From: Prostheceraeus crozeri
Lineage: Eukaryota; Platyhelminthes; Polycladida; Euryleptidae
Assembly: GCA_907163375.1 (NCBI GenBank)
Contig: CAJQUW010010412.1
Span: forward strand, 1-64,000
DNA length: 64,000 nucleotides
Direction: 5' to 3'
In this document: positions 11,771 to 23,617 of the stretch, one piece after another
Numbering within the stretch: position 1 is the stretch's first letter
How the letters are laid out: each line of letters begins with the position of its first letter
Program-made: the position numbers and the translations under genes
The notes under the pieces: generated by a model
Database searches by the model: none
What the model was told of the DNA's origin: nothing
What the model saw: only the letters and a program-made list of their open reading frames with translations

Positions 11771-12590
11771 CGAGGCCGGTGCATTCAAAACCGGCCGGCC
11801 GGTCTGAGGCCGGCGCATCTAAAACTGGCTGGTCAGGGCCGGCCAATTTAAAATTCTGATGCTTTCATGGTCATTGAAGATCATGAGCGTGTAGATGAGT
11901 ATTACTACGTGTACGTTCCAAAGTAACCGCATGACATTTTTGATGAGATGAATGTAACTCCGATATGTGAGACTTGATAAAGGACTAGCATAATAATTTA
12001 GGCTATCACAGGACTTGACGTTTCTTAATAGCATCAAGGATTTAATTTGTCTTGTGTCATGTTGACCCTGCTCGCAATTATTCACTCTCAGGAAAGTTTA
12101 GAGGATGCCATTTCTTGTTGTTTACTTGGTCACAAACTCTAGTTCCGAGGCGACCGACATTTGTTGCTACGATATTGGGCAACATGAGGACGCGGGGCGA
12201 TCTGCATACAGCCTCAGCAGCAACGAAGGAAGGATTGGCAAGCGAGGGGCAATCATCGAATATGAATTGAGGTGTCACGATGAATGCTTTCGAAAGAAAT
12301 TGCGCAACGGCGGGGTAAATCTGAGTCGAAGGATGCCGTGATAAATTTAACAAATATCTACCTAATTTAACATTTTTTTTGTGATAATGCACCAATATTT
12401 GGTGCTGTGTGTGTGATTCGAAGGAGTAGGAAAGAGAAGTGATGTAAAGAATACCTTGCCGAGGGAAAATAGATGCAAGGATAAAAGTTTGATAGTAAAT
12501 TTCTTAGTGACATCGGTATTGCATAATGATTGACAAAAAGTTGACAAAAAGGCCTGAAAAAGCAACGGCCGGCCGGTTCCAACCCTGGCG

Positions 12591-12687
12591 TCGGTCATGT
12601 GACAATTTGTGTTATTATCAAACAATTTAGTTTAAATGGAACATAGCGAGAGTGAAAGTTCTTCTGTCATTAGTTACGCAAAAAGTA
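12591..12687 (+). repeat. 97-bp direct repeat, copy 2
   Basis: Second copy of the 11674-11770 repeat. It directly follows GGCCGGCCGGTT and CCTGGCGTCGG. The pair could be terminal repeats of a short element, or an unequal duplication. Confidence 0.85.
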
Positions 12688-13019
12688 CGGCTACTAGCAC
12701 GCATGATCTAAAAGTGGTCAATCCTTTTCAATATTCCAGAATCTCTACAACATTGGCGTCGGTCATGTGACATTTTCTGCTCAGCAAGATTGAATGTTTT
12801 GCATAAGAATTTATTTTTTTCAGCAAATCATTGATTAACGTCAACCTCAAGGAAAATCCGTAAAGAAATTTCATTCATGCAGGAATAATTTTCTTCTTGA
12901 AGGAATTCAGAAATCCTGAATAAAATAATCAGTCGGGATGTGTGCATGCAATTTTCGCATCCAGCGATTTACAGTGATACTCACATTGTTGATATGAGGA
13001 ACCAAATTTCTTGGTGGCT

Positions 13020-13371
13020 CCGTACGTCTTTATTGATCACGTTTAAAATACAGATTATAAAAGACATATGCACGGATCTTCGGCCTTGTGCCTTCTTGGT
13101 GCGATGTTCAAACAGAACGTTACAATGTGCTTGCTTTAAATAGGTAGCTTCCACAACTAGACATCAGCAAGTAAACACTCTTTAAGGCTCAGAACATTCC
13201 CTTGATCAGCGGATAGTTAGTGAATTCCGATTTTCTATTTATCTCAGGTTTCTGATCTCGAATGTACTTACTTTCCTCTATAGTAACATCACGACTGTTT
13301 ACCTTTTTCGACAGAATTTGAATGGAAAAATCTTCAATACCGCTGATCTGGTGTTTGATTGAGCTGAACAT
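13020..13371 (-). mobile_element. Penelope-like element, 3' remnant (GIY-YIG C-terminus)
   Basis: Minus-strand frame 13371-13189 reads GIEDFSIQILSK, then EESKYIRDQKPEINR, matching the end of GIY-YIG nucleases in Penelope elements (E..(W/Y)I....P..N). Downstream on the same strand lies CACCAAGAAGG...GGCCGAAGATCCGTGC (13065-13101), a decayed version of the CACCTGANGA...GAAAGCTCGTGC tail at 1749, then CAATAAAG at about 13027. The RT part is missing. Confidence 0.55.
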
Positions 13372-14340
13372 ATAGTGATACTCACAATCCTTTCAAACGC
13401 TGCTCCTATGAGTACATGAATATCTCATTCAAATATCAATGACACTATATTTCGAAAAATCGTAGAATGTGTAGCTGTTTCAATAGCGCACTTTGAATTA
13501 ATCAAAAAAAAATAATTGCCAAAGAATACTCTAAAAAGTATCTCTATTATCTTGGATGTGACAGGAGTTTCTTTGTTCAGATTTGTATTGTTCGTCAAAG
13601 TAGGAATATCTTAAGGCATCAAACATATCTTTAAATGCTACGACTCTTGCATGCAAGGATATGCCTAGTGACGTTCTTGTAGTGGCTGGGCTTTTCTGGC
13701 GACCACTTTTAGTTTGATGATAATTTGACCAAAGAATGCCTGCATGTGCGAGTAGGCATTTTCTTTCAGTTTTTCAAATATGTATCACTCTTTAACTAAA
13801 TACCTTTTATGCGGAAGAAAACATGTCTGAAATTAGAATGCTCCGAACATTATTTGCAGAAAACTTAAGAGAGATTGAAAAAATGCTCTTAAACTCATGT
13901 TTTTTTCAAAATCACACCTTTTAAATTTGATTGTGAGCGACATTATCTAAAGAACGTTTTGTTGTTTTGTGCAAAACTGAGTATAGGAGTAGCCAGATGA
14001 TTTCTTCCATGTCGGTGTACTTTGGTGAATGAACAAAAGATGTAATATCTAAAGAAACTTTCATGATTTGTCCATTTTTTATTGCAGATGAAAAGTGCCT
14101 ACGTGAAAGCATATTTTTAAATTCAGTCATCTTGAATTACTTCTTGTAAACATACTATTTGTCGAACAGTAGCGGTGCAAGAAGTCACTGCCAAGCGTGT
14201 TCTAATTCACTTACACCGACAGTTGTGAGACTGACAAGCATGACAAGTACGACTTCTTTCCAAGTGTGATGCACCACATTGAACTGATTTCTATGTAATT
14301 TCTGAGAGTATATTATGAGTAGTGTATAATAAGTAGCATA
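13372..14340. other. No gene seen
   Basis: AT-rich. Short frames only and no recognisable motif. Confidence 0.5.
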
Positions 14341-15285
14341 ATTTTTTTTTGGTACACGACTCTTACGAGCCGGGGCATTTCTCAAGATCTCGGAATCCTA
14401 CCAGGATTCAGGGAGATCTAGAGTTCGTCTGAGAAGATAGGCACTGCCAAGCAGGGAGGCCTTCTGCAACTGAGGTACATGATGGTGTCCGGGTATTTCT
14501 TTCAGGTACTGTGGTCAAGTTACCTGTGTGGGCCCCAAGTGCTCCGATCACTACAGGGATACACTTCGTCCTGATATTCCACAACTTCTGTACTTCCATT
14601 TTCAGGTCTTGGTATTTCGTGATTTTCTCCTTTTCTTTATTGCATATATTCCGGTCTTCTGGGACTGCTATATCTATTATAACTCCCGTCTTCTTCTCTT
14701 TGTCAACTACCACTATGTCCGGCCTTCTTGCAGTGATCCTTCTGTCAGTTCTTATCTCAAAGTCCCACAGGATCTTTACCGTACTATTTTCTATGACGGG
14801 CTCAGGCACGTGCTGCCAGGGTTCGGGCGACACGGGCAAGTCGTAGTGTAGGCAGATGTCGCGGTGGATTATTCTTGCGACTTCATTATGACGGTTGATG
14901 TATTCGGTTCCAGCCAACTTCGAACATCCAGCTAAGATATGAGCTACTGTCTCATCTGCGGCCTTGCACATCCTGCATTTTGCGTCGGTGCTTGTCTTCA
15001 TTATGTAAGTTGCATGTGCTTTCGTATTTAAGGCTTGATCTTGGGCAGCGACCAGTAGTGCTTCCGTCTCAATCTTCAGCTTGACTGTTCGTAGCCAGCT
15101 GTAGCATGCCTTCCTTGATGTTATTTCTTTCATCTGCCGTTCGTATTGGCCATGCATTGCTTTCTCTCTCCACTTTTGGTACCGATCTTCAATCCTCTTC
15201 TTTTTCCAATCATCTGTTGTTTCTTCTTGTTGGTGATACAGGTCACTTGATTGCGCCACCGCCAGCAGTGGGTCGTATAATATGT
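14341..15285 (-). mobile_element. LINE with restriction-like endonuclease, 5'-truncated 3' end
   Basis: A minus-strand frame (15259 down to about 14408) holds the C-terminal module of RLE-type LINEs: a zinc finger C-x2-C-x8-H-x4-C (CRMC...HILAGC), then ILWDFEIRTDRR, then the PD-(D/E)xK-like RRPDIVVVDKEKK...VIIDIAVP, then VIGALG. Near 14470 the reading continues in another frame to RRTLDLPESW and a stop at 14398-14400, so one frameshift is visible. The 3' UTR ends in A9 on the minus strand (about 14341). The 5' truncation abuts an (ATT)n tract at about 15285. RT is absent. Confidence 0.8.
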
Positions 15286-16202
15286 ATTATTATTATTGAT
15301 ATGAAATTATTTCAAAAGTTGTCTGTATCCTGCAAATCGGAAGGAATATAGTTGTACGAACCCGACCATCATTATGTGTTAGTTAAATGACAACTTTTCA
15401 CAGCTTTTCAGTGTGGCAACCATTGGTCTGCTGGAGGACAGGAAGATGACGACGAAAACTTAGCATCACTTTTTTCCGCAGAACTCTTACACTCCACGTA
15501 CCAGATGACAAACAGTCTAAATCGTGTGATATTCTCAATGATTCTGCTAGCCATTTTCATCATTCAAACCCGGCATGTGGAAATTTAGACGATAGAAATA
15601 GAACAATAGGCACATGACGATTCAAATTGAAGAAATCCAACATTTTTCCTCAATCGTATCAATCTACCCTAGGATGACAAAGCAAGAAGTTGAATTTCAG
15701 AACTGAAGGATATGAAAGTGATATACTTGCTACATATCATATGAAACCTCAGGATCTGATGTGTTCGAAAATCCATTCATCTTTACTATTGATTGCTCAC
15801 AGGCAATGTACTAGAAGAATTAAAAAAATACTTTTCTTGAATCACCCTGTAGTTGATATTGCGTTCATACCGATAGAAGACAAGTCGAACAATGAAGCTA
15901 AGCGCATTCATCGCGACTATCGAAAACAATGCCAACCACATCTTACGGGATTGCCTACGTACTAGTCTGCGTTATACCGGCCATTATTGTGTTCCCCTCT
16001 ACCGGATTCAAAAGCGCAGATTGTCATTTTTTCCGGTTACAACTGTACTGATGAACAATGGAATCAACATGTCCTGATATGTGTGTATCGACTCGTATTG
16101 GTGCGATTTTCTTTTAGTTATTTGTGCATACTTTGCTGATTTACATTCTTGTACAACAATGATTTCCATTCACTTTGAGAAATATACACCATATTATAAT
16201 TA
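15286..16202. other. No gene seen
   Basis: An (ATT)n tract sits at its left edge. A 91-codon frame at 15690-15965 has no recognisable domain. Confidence 0.45.
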
Positions 16203-16620
16203 TCATTTTTTTATTCGGAAAAGCCTTTATTAGCATTAAAACACAAAAACAAGAAAGCAAAGCAAATCAAAAGTCAGTACAAGTCGGGAAAAGCAGCTCC
16301 GGGTGCCGGAAGGGTCTCAAGAATGCATGCACAGTTCCCTATTTGAATGGCAATAGCGAGGCGTTGGCGCAAGTAAAGCCATGGGTCTTTCTCGCCGGTC
16401 TTGGCGGCAATACGGCTTCCAAGTTTCCTCAGAAAGGAGAATGTCTGTTCACCGTAAGTTTCTGCGGATTCGGAAGTTTCTGCGGATCGCCCGATCCCTT
16501 TGAGGCGCAGGAGAGCAGTCGCGTGCGGTCAAGCAGCTTGGAACTTCGGAGGAGGTCGTCGTAGGACTGGCGGTGAAGCGGAAGTGTCCATGATTTCTGC
16601 TTGGTAAGGGGTTGCAGTGG
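16203..16620 (-). mobile_element. Retroelement ORF 3' end (LINE-type C-terminus), truncated
   Basis: Minus-strand reading gives TYGEQTFSFLRKLGSRIAA, KTGEKDPWLYLRQRLAIA and IQIGNCACILETLP, ending at a stop at 16274-16276. This matches the conserved C-terminal tail (F...LG.RI...TGE....YL.QRL..A.Q.GN...ILGTLP) seen in many marine invertebrate LINE proteins. AATAAAGG follows at about 16226. GC content is much higher than around it. It is 5'-truncated against an (ATT)n tract, and the upstream frame is broken. Confidence 0.65.
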
Positions 16621-16645
16621 ATATTATTATTATTATTATTATTAT
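16621..16645. repeat. (ATT)n microsatellite
   Basis: About eight ATT units, abutting the truncated LINE end. Confidence 0.9.
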
Positions 16646-17284
16646 ACGCTCCAATTATCCAACCGTCACACAAATCTCAGTCACTTATCGATGATGATGA
16701 CATCAGTGCAGTGGAGTTCGTTGAAGTAAATTTTACTTCTTTTAATTTGCTCATGATGACTTATATTGCACATATCCTTTGTTATCCTTCATTTTGTGGA
16801 AGAATTAATTGCACCAGTTAGTTAAGCTTTTGTGGCACATGACTCTAGTTACAGTGATTTTGGGCATTTGCTTGCTCATAACTCAAAAATTCAAGGAAGA
16901 CTATCGCAAGACGTTCATCAGACAATGATCACTAAACCTGTTGACAATTTTAAAACTTTTGCTAATCATAGAAAAAATTGGCATTTTACAAAGCTGATTT
17001 TTAAAAATTCCATCATCAAGCTGATAGATCGAGTTGAAAGCCAAAAACTCAGATAACTTCAAGAATACAAAAAATTTGAAACGTCAGGAAATTTGAATAT
17101 TCAAATCAAAAGTTACATACAAAATGGAATAGCGATTTGGGGTATCATATGCCCCATGTTAGTTAAGAGGATTACCATGTATTGTAACCCTCATTTGCTT
17201 AGATTTCTATATCCTCTGGAAAGTTTATTGGAGACAAAAGCAGAGCAATGGTGTCCTGAAATTTCTAATCAATATATTCTATAA
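16646..17284. other. No gene recognised
   Basis: A 74-codon frame at 16832-17056 is present but shows no domain. Otherwise plain sequence. Confidence 0.4.
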
Positions 17285-17653
17285 ATAAAAAGAAAAGTCA
17301 CATTTGATTTTAGATTTAATTGGCACATGTTTCGGCCAGCTCTCCTTCAGCTGCAACGCTGGACTGAGGCTACAGCGATACAATTTGACACAGTTGAACA
17401 CAATTTGACGAAAATCGATGCATGCGGCGTGACAGATGAAGACACAGAAGTGACACAGAAGCAAGCAATAATACAAGCTGTCAAAGATCGTCATCAAGAT
17501 TAATGCTAGATGACATAGGACAATAGCGGCTATTGAATCGGACGTTGAAAGAGAAAGTCACATTACTGTATTAGAAGAAAGTCAAAATCAATACCGTAAA
17601 CATAAAAATCAAAGATAATACCCGTGAAGCTCAAAAATAATTAATATAAAAAG

Positions 17654-18412
17654 TCATAACAAAATAGAAAAATAAATAATAATGCTAAAATAATAAATTA
17701 AAAAGTCAAATGAAAAATAAATCAATAAATCGAGAGAAAATTGCCATGGTAGGATGAGACTCAATACATACTCCTTTTGTAGCGCGTCACTGCACTTTTC
17801 CAGGATGTCTAAGTAATAGTCATCCATAGATATCAGGCCATGCTGCGAATGTTCACCTAAAGCACTAGACCTGTCCTGCTTCTGGATCGCACGTTTATGT
17901 TCCATGAAGCGGAATTTGAAAGGTCTGCAGGTTTGGCCAACATAAATTTGATTACAAATTTTGCAAGTGAATTTATAAATTAGGAAACGGTCTGTACATT
18001 TGTTTTTGGCAGGCAACCGAGTGCAAATGTCACAATCTTCATGTTTTAGTTTTTTGTTTTTATTTTTTAAACTACAATAAAGTGATTTGTTTGGGGTGCT
18101 AATCAACTTTGCGGATAATTCGTATTTTTTTATTAAGTGAAGAATTTTATTGTCTGTATGATCATTGATGAAACGTAATTTTAAGTTACTAGTATTCTGC
18201 GAGACTATTTTATTTCTAGACTTAGATTTTCTTGAGAAATTGTGGGTGAACCCGTTGTTTTTTAATTTTATGTCCAACTTATTGAGGGATTTCTTCAAGT
18301 CATGTTCGTTGTTGCATCTTTTAGTAACATTATTAATACTACTAGTGACAAAATTGGATTTTATGTGAGCAGGGACAAAACTATCTTTTCTTAGTGAAAT
18401 TCCCGAGTGCAT
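17654..18412 (-). pseudogene. Penelope connector and GIY-YIG nuclease fragment
   Basis: 252 codons. The GIY-YIG core sits at about residues 140-185 (IYVGQTCRPFKFRFMEH). Hydrophobic residues after about 225 are 3' tail read-through, not part of the nuclease. Confidence 0.75.
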
Positions 18413-18430
18413 TTCTTTTTGGTACCAACA

Positions 18431-18901
18431 TTAAAGTATCTTTTTGTTAGCATTGCTTATACTAATATCTAAGAAGTTAAGAGTTTTGTCCGGCACCTCA
18501 ATAGTGAAGTTAATATCATTATTTATACTGTTGAAAGTTTCTAATATGATATCGAAATCTGCATTGGTCGGGAATGGACCCATTATTATATCATCAATGT
18601 ACCTTGCGTACATGTCTGGCGAAATATTATGATTGTCTTTCAATTTTTTCAGAGCTTTCTTTTCTAAGCTATTCATAAAAATAACCACGAATGGTGGGCT
18701 GAAATGTGTGACCATCGGACAGCCTTTGATTTGTTGGAAGAAATTACCGTTATACTGTATTTCGTAATTGTAGCAGATAAATTTTAACATATTTTCTATC
18801 GACTGAAGGTCAAGGCCGTAATTATTTATTTTTTCCCAATTTTCAGCGGTAAAGTTTATAACTTCTGAAATTGCTTCAGTAATCGGGATGCTGGGGTACA
18901 A
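18431..18901 (-). pseudogene. Penelope RT fragment (motifs A-C)
   Basis: 156 codons of Penelope-type RT ending at FLDISISNANKK, with YIDD at about residue 105. The C-terminal nuclease lies in the next block downstream. Confidence 0.75.
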
Positions 18902-19273
18902 GTTTTTAACGTCTAGAGATAAGAAGATGGTATTGGTTTTGCAACTTCTTTCTATGTTTTTTAGTTTTAAGATCAGATCTTCTGTGTTTTTTAAATGGGC
19001 TGCTTAGTGATGTACATATTGGAATATTGACCTTATACACATACTTGCAGGTCATCGGTCTACGCAAAATACTGTGAATAGGATGCTTGCCAAGCCATCC
19101 TGATTCGAAACTAGAATGTTAATGTTAAATGCTTCTTTATTTCAAATAGTTTTCCAAATAAAATTCTTTAAAAACTTCAGGTTAAACTTACAAGTGATGT
19201 TTTACGCAGCAACTTATTTTTTCACATGTAGGCCTGCACCCTATATGTACACACATGCACCATATTCTCCCCT

Positions 19274-19276
<3 letters not shown>

Positions 19277-19311
<35 letters not shown>
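19277..19311. repeat. (TA)n microsatellite
   Basis: About 17 TA units. Confidence 0.95.
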
Positions 19312-19314
<3 letters not shown>

Positions 19315-19503
19315 CCTTTCTAAATGCCCATGAAAATATAAGCAATGCTAAAAATACCATATATTCATCTCTAATACAGGCTTACGCCCCACTTGAGCCT
19401 CATTCCATAAATCATTTAAAAAATAGGCGCCTATGTGCTTATAATAGAACTAATAATATAATATAATGTAACATAATATAATGTGATTTAGGCTGATATA
19501 ATA

Positions 19504-20693
19504 CCGGATGTCCACAAAGTCTGGAACCATTGGGATTAAATAGAGAAATGTGATCAATATCAAGATAAAGGCATTGTCATGTGGCCAAGAAATGTGCTAT
19601 AATATGTGTAACCAACAAGTGGAAAACATCTTTTCGAAAACTTGCAATTTTACAAGTGGTCAGAGTGTTCGCCGTGACATTACTAAAATCGAACTAAAAT
19701 TACCTGGTACACACCTGGTTACCTGAGCTAGGTCGGAACTCCTTGGAGTCCAGTCATCTGTTCCTCTACGACGTTCAGTTATCAAAATGTCTCGATGAGT
19801 CAATCTCTATCCTTGATGGCGATGCAATAGTGGGGCGCAGCTAATTTCATCAAGTTCAGGTAGTAGCTTCTTCTGCAACATCCTGTGTCACCGTTTACTT
19901 TAAAGATTAAATACGTGGCTTCTTTCTGCATTGTATAAGTTGACGGAAGGAAAAACCACAGTTTGACGATGTTGTTTATTTTGTTCACCGGCTACAAGTT
20001 TCCACCGTTACGAAATAGTGACTCACATTCTGTGGCATTTCTAGACATTTATTCATACTACTGCTCTTTCAGCAAGCATTAAGTGAATTTGTGTTTTAGA
20101 TTTCTATTTTAATATCTACTGCACGTGCACCGCAGGCTTATGTGAAATGTGCTCAGGGCTGGCTTCATACGTCAGTTGGCGTGACCAGGACCGAAGTAAC
20201 GGTCGAAACTTGTAGCTAATGAACAAAATATACAACATCGTCTTGGCCCAAGCCTCAGAAAAACGGGATCCCCGTAAACAACGCCGCAATGTCAGCTTTG
20301 GCGAACCTTGAGCGTTGACACCACGCATTATGTGAGAATTGGTTACAAAACCGAATAGTTTACTTGTCTATCTCGCTTGACACATGAAAACTTTACCAAA
20401 GTGAAGAGCGGCAATCGAGTTTAAACGCCATTGCTTTTGTATGTGACATCAATAAATCAATAACTTCAGGACGTAAAAGCACTTAACGCGATCTCGTGTC
20501 TCAGTGTTAAGAACAGTGATTTCAAGTGCCACAATGTTCATGTTGAACACCGGCAAAATTCAAATAGTCGGAAACATGATAATACTAACTGATTGCCAAG
20601 AATACGTTTCTTGGTTACATAATAGTGCGGCATAATGATCCTAGTCACATTTTCTTATCCTTTCCTATGGTTCCACACTTTATGGACACCCGG
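19504..20693. mobile_element. Mariner/IS630-type element, 1.19 kb, TA-flanked, coding lost
   Basis: Termini CCGGATGTCCACAAAGTCTG and, inverted, CCGGGTGTCCATAAAGTGTG match over about 27 bp and are flanked by TA on both sides (19502-19503 and 20694-20695), the mariner target duplication. No transposase could be recognised inside. The interior carries a 47-bp inverted repeat (19965-20011 with 20196-20242). It may be non-autonomous. Confidence 0.85.
19965..20242. repeat. 47-bp inverted repeat inside the mariner-type element
   Basis: GACGATGTTG...GTTAC and its reverse complement differ at about five positions. The right arm contains CGGTCGAAACTTGTAGC, reminiscent of Penelope tails. Confidence 0.75.
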
Positions 20694-21150
20694 TATGATA
20701 TGACACAATATACTTGTAGTATAATATAAAGCTCATTGAAAGTCATCATACATGATTTTTGAAAAAGTGACAACAATTTAGGTCTTCGAAAATGTAGACC
20801 CTACTTAAGTGCTTTCAAGCGAATAGATTGAGAAGGAAAAGAAGAATCAATTTAGCTTGCATCATCAGTGTGTCCTCAGTCTGAAGTGATGACCATCATC
20901 ACATCATTGACCTTCATATAAACCAATTCCTTTGAATTGTCAGCTGCACGTGTTGATGAGAAGTTTACATGCAGCCGGCTGTCAAACACTATCGCTATCT
21001 GCACTGACCTGTGGTCACTGCCTTCACAAATACAATTGTCTGAATACAATTGAACCTAAGTTTACGCTCATTCGTCGTTGAAGCATTCAACTCGTGCGGA
21101 ATTGTTTGGAGTAAGTCTTCTTGTAATTTTCATTCCGTGTTCATAGCCTT
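20694..21150. other. No gene seen
   Basis: Plain intergenic sequence between two transposons. Confidence 0.45.
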
Positions 21151-21651
21151 CACTGTAAACCGAAACCCACAATTATCCTACAAAATCACTGACAAAATCA
21201 ACTGACGATTGTCACCTCCAATATCTTGCGATATCCGACGAATTTGTAGGTTCTCCACCGGATTTCTGTAGGTTTTTGTCGGTTATCATTTTATTTATAT
21301 TATCATTTTCTTAATAGTTGTGAAGATTGATATCCGATGTTCTATAGGATACTTTTTCTCAATTTTATGCAATCTTGGAATTAGATTTCATAGTGCAGGT
21401 AGAAGATTATTGAAAATTCGATTTTTTGCGAAATATACATTTATAAAATATACTTTTATTTTGACATTATCTAATTAACTACCTACATTTTTCACATAGA
21501 TCAATCTATAATTCATTGCTATTCATTTTGTCGCTTGTTGTCAGTTACTGTATGAGTTCAGTGGCAATCATCCTACAGGAACCAACAATGACCGACAAAA
21601 AAGATTTTGTAGGATAAATGTCTGTCAATTGTCAGTCAACGGTTTACAGTG
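21151..21651. mobile_element. MITE with CACTGTAAACCG termini, 501 bp
   Basis: Starts CACTGTAAACCG and ends CGGTTTACAGTG, perfectly inverted. Subterminal ATCCTACAAAATC is also present in both orientations. No coding capacity. No obvious target duplication. Confidence 0.75.
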
Positions 21652-21756
21652 TGGGGGAAGGTTGGAAGACACGATTTTTGTGACTGCTTGAGAGATGGAA
21701 GTTTTCTAGGTCTGCCCTGTCGGAAACTCCAAAAATGTCCTATTAGAAGAATACAG

Positions 21757-22993
21757 GGTGTTTAGAAAGTCACTGTGCAGTAGAGATACATGTATATTCT
21801 AATGCTTCCTTCCCTATGAAAACCAACTTAGAGCAAATTATATATTGTAATGATGAAGATATTTATTTTTTTGAACAAATCTCAAAACATTATCAAACTG
21901 CAGACTTATAAATGATAACAAGATTGAATCACTTCATTTCAATTAGGCCTATAATGAATGGTGAAGTGTGAACCACCTACACGAATGCATTCGCTGATAC
22001 TTCGGTTCATGTTGTGAAAGAGTCGCACAAGGTGATCAAGAGTGACTGAGTTAGTAAAGGGAGAATTTCATCTTCCAGCTCTTGAAGCGTGTGAGGATTG
22101 TTTTGAATACATTGGTTTTTGCTGCACCCCAAAAGTAAATATCGGGAGTGTTAAGTCTGGCGATCTGGGGGGGGGGCACAAGCCCATCGTGATTATTCGA
22201 TCTCCAAAATTCTGACGCAGCCAATTCAGCGCTTCGTCTGACGTGTGTGCAGTTGCACCATCTTGCTGAAACACAACGAGACTCCTCATGGTCCGAAAGT
22301 TCTCTGATGAATTTTGATAAACTGCTGATGTAACGTTGGCAAATCATCGTCTCTTCAAGAAAGAATGGTCCAATAATCTTCGAAGCCACGCCTCATCGGA
22401 GTAAAATGCATGGTTAAGATCGAGATGTGCTTCAAGAAACCAACGACAGTGTGTTTGGCATGATCAGCATTCTTCAGCTCTTGAACTGCTCGTATCTTAT
22501 AAGGATAAAGGGATAACTCTGTACGAACGGCCTTATGAGCAGTTGCCATGCCGATGTCTGATTCGCAGGATAGTTGCCGTATTGACTTATTTGGGGAGCG
22601 ATCCATTTTTTCTGACATTTCGTGAAATATTTCATCCGTGAGTAATCCCGGTCTCCTAAAGTTGTTACCCAATTCACGCATAGCATTCCTATGACGGAGA
22701 ACGATACCAGGAAATCGGCTGCTAGATTGTTTTACATCATCTGTGTATTTATCCTGTTTGCCAAAAACATGCTCGATCAGAAAGATGCGTTCATCTAGAG
22801 TTAGCAAATCCTAGGTCAATGAATGAATGGATGAGTGAAACAGCTTGCATCAACTGGAGTACAGTTCACGTCTCTCGATCCATCGATTATTGTTCTTCTT
22901 ATGACGTGCATGGTTTGCTCCAAGTTTTCTTTCATATGGAGGGAAACATTAAAATATACATGTTTTTCAGTGCACAGTGAGCTTCCGAATACC
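21757..22993 (-). mobile_element. Mariner-type DNA transposon, broken
   Basis: Imperfect 25-bp terminal inverted repeats: GGTGTTTAGAAAGTCACTG at 21757 and its inverse at 22969-22993. Minus-strand transposase pieces lie between them. Size 1.24 kb, typical of the family. The TA target duplication is no longer clear. Confidence 0.8.
22051..22807 (-). pseudogene. Mariner/Tc-type transposase pseudogene
   Basis: The N-terminal block (22807-22355) gives LTLDERIFLIEHVFGKQDKY, SPNKSIRQLS and TAHKAVRTELSLYPYKI, the helix-turn-helix region of the DUF4817-containing mariner-like group. The catalytic half follows in other frames: VVFQQDGATAHTSDEALNWL (second catalytic Asp) and PPPRSPDLTLPIFTFG (S-P-D-L third-Asp region). 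At least two frameshifts separate the blocks, and a stretch including the first catalytic Asp is not readable. Confidence 0.85.
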
Positions 22994-23430
22994 TCGTGTC
23001 CCGACTGATTATTTTCTTCAGGATTTCTAAGCTTCTTTACGAAAAATATTGGTCCTGCAAGAATAAAATTTCTTGAAGGATTTTCCGTAAGGATTGTTCG
23101 AGTTTTAAATTCTTGAATGATCTGTTGGTCACATTTTCTAAGGAATTTTCTTCAGGAACTGTTGTATTAACTTGCTTGTAAAAGTGAATATCTATATTTT
23201 CTTAATTCTTATCATTTATGAGTATTTAATGATTTTTATTATGATGTATGATTATTTGATGTTGTTGAACACTCCTTTGCTGCTGGCATATATTACCTAA
23301 GATAAACTAACTGTTAGTGGCTACCATAGATAAATGATTGTATCAGTTTGGGGTTTGATAAACAGCTATTGTGATGAAAGGATAACTGATCAATTATCTA
23401 ACTTTTAGCAATCAATTAGATGTTCATTAA

Positions 23431-23617
23431 TGTGGTGTACGGAGCATCAAAAAAGTCACCATTCCATTAGACAATCTATCATATTATGAAAGCAGCTTAC
23501 AACATGCATCAAAATCAAGCTACCACCACGCATGAGAGCATTATTCATAACTGAAGCAATGAAATGTGCAATACAATAGAATCAATGTAATTGTCAAATA
23601 TCTATGTCACTGTCACA
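23431..23617 (-). repeat. 3' LTR of the Gypsy element
   Basis: 187 bp, TGTGGTGTACGG... to ...GTCACA on the + strand. Identical to 27412-27598. Confidence 0.95.

Larger units (their letters stand above)
10508..12775. repeat. Cluster of GTCGGTYATGTGACA motifs in both orientations
   Basis: Copies at about 10510, 10542, 10560, 11642 (inverted), 11673, 12590 and 12756. The 10508-11690 interval has the motif inverted at its two ends, like a MITE. No transposase was recognised. The palindromic version GTCATGTGAC contains an E-box/M-box core. Confidence 0.5.
17285..19010 (-). mobile_element. Penelope-like retroelement, 5'-truncated, broken
   Basis: Two minus-strand blocks. At 18901-18431: LYPSIPITEAI (start of the RT A-motif region), QIKGCPM, ARYIDDIIMGP (catalytic Y-x-DD) and LNFLDISI. 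At 18412-17654: the connector, CDICTRLPAKNKC, and a GIY-YIG core (FLIYKFTCKIC, QIYVGQTCRP, RFMEHKRAIQ). Just upstream of the first block SLDVKNLYP is readable, so the RT once extended to about 18950. The 3' tail at 17322-17351 has CTGAAGGA...GGCCGAAACATGTGCC. The frames are interrupted several times. Confidence 0.87.

Noticed and set aside
12052-12395. Overlapping frames of 72-105 codons on both strands
   Set aside because: No known domain, no splice signals, and overlapping frames on both strands. Probably chance in a less AT-rich patch.
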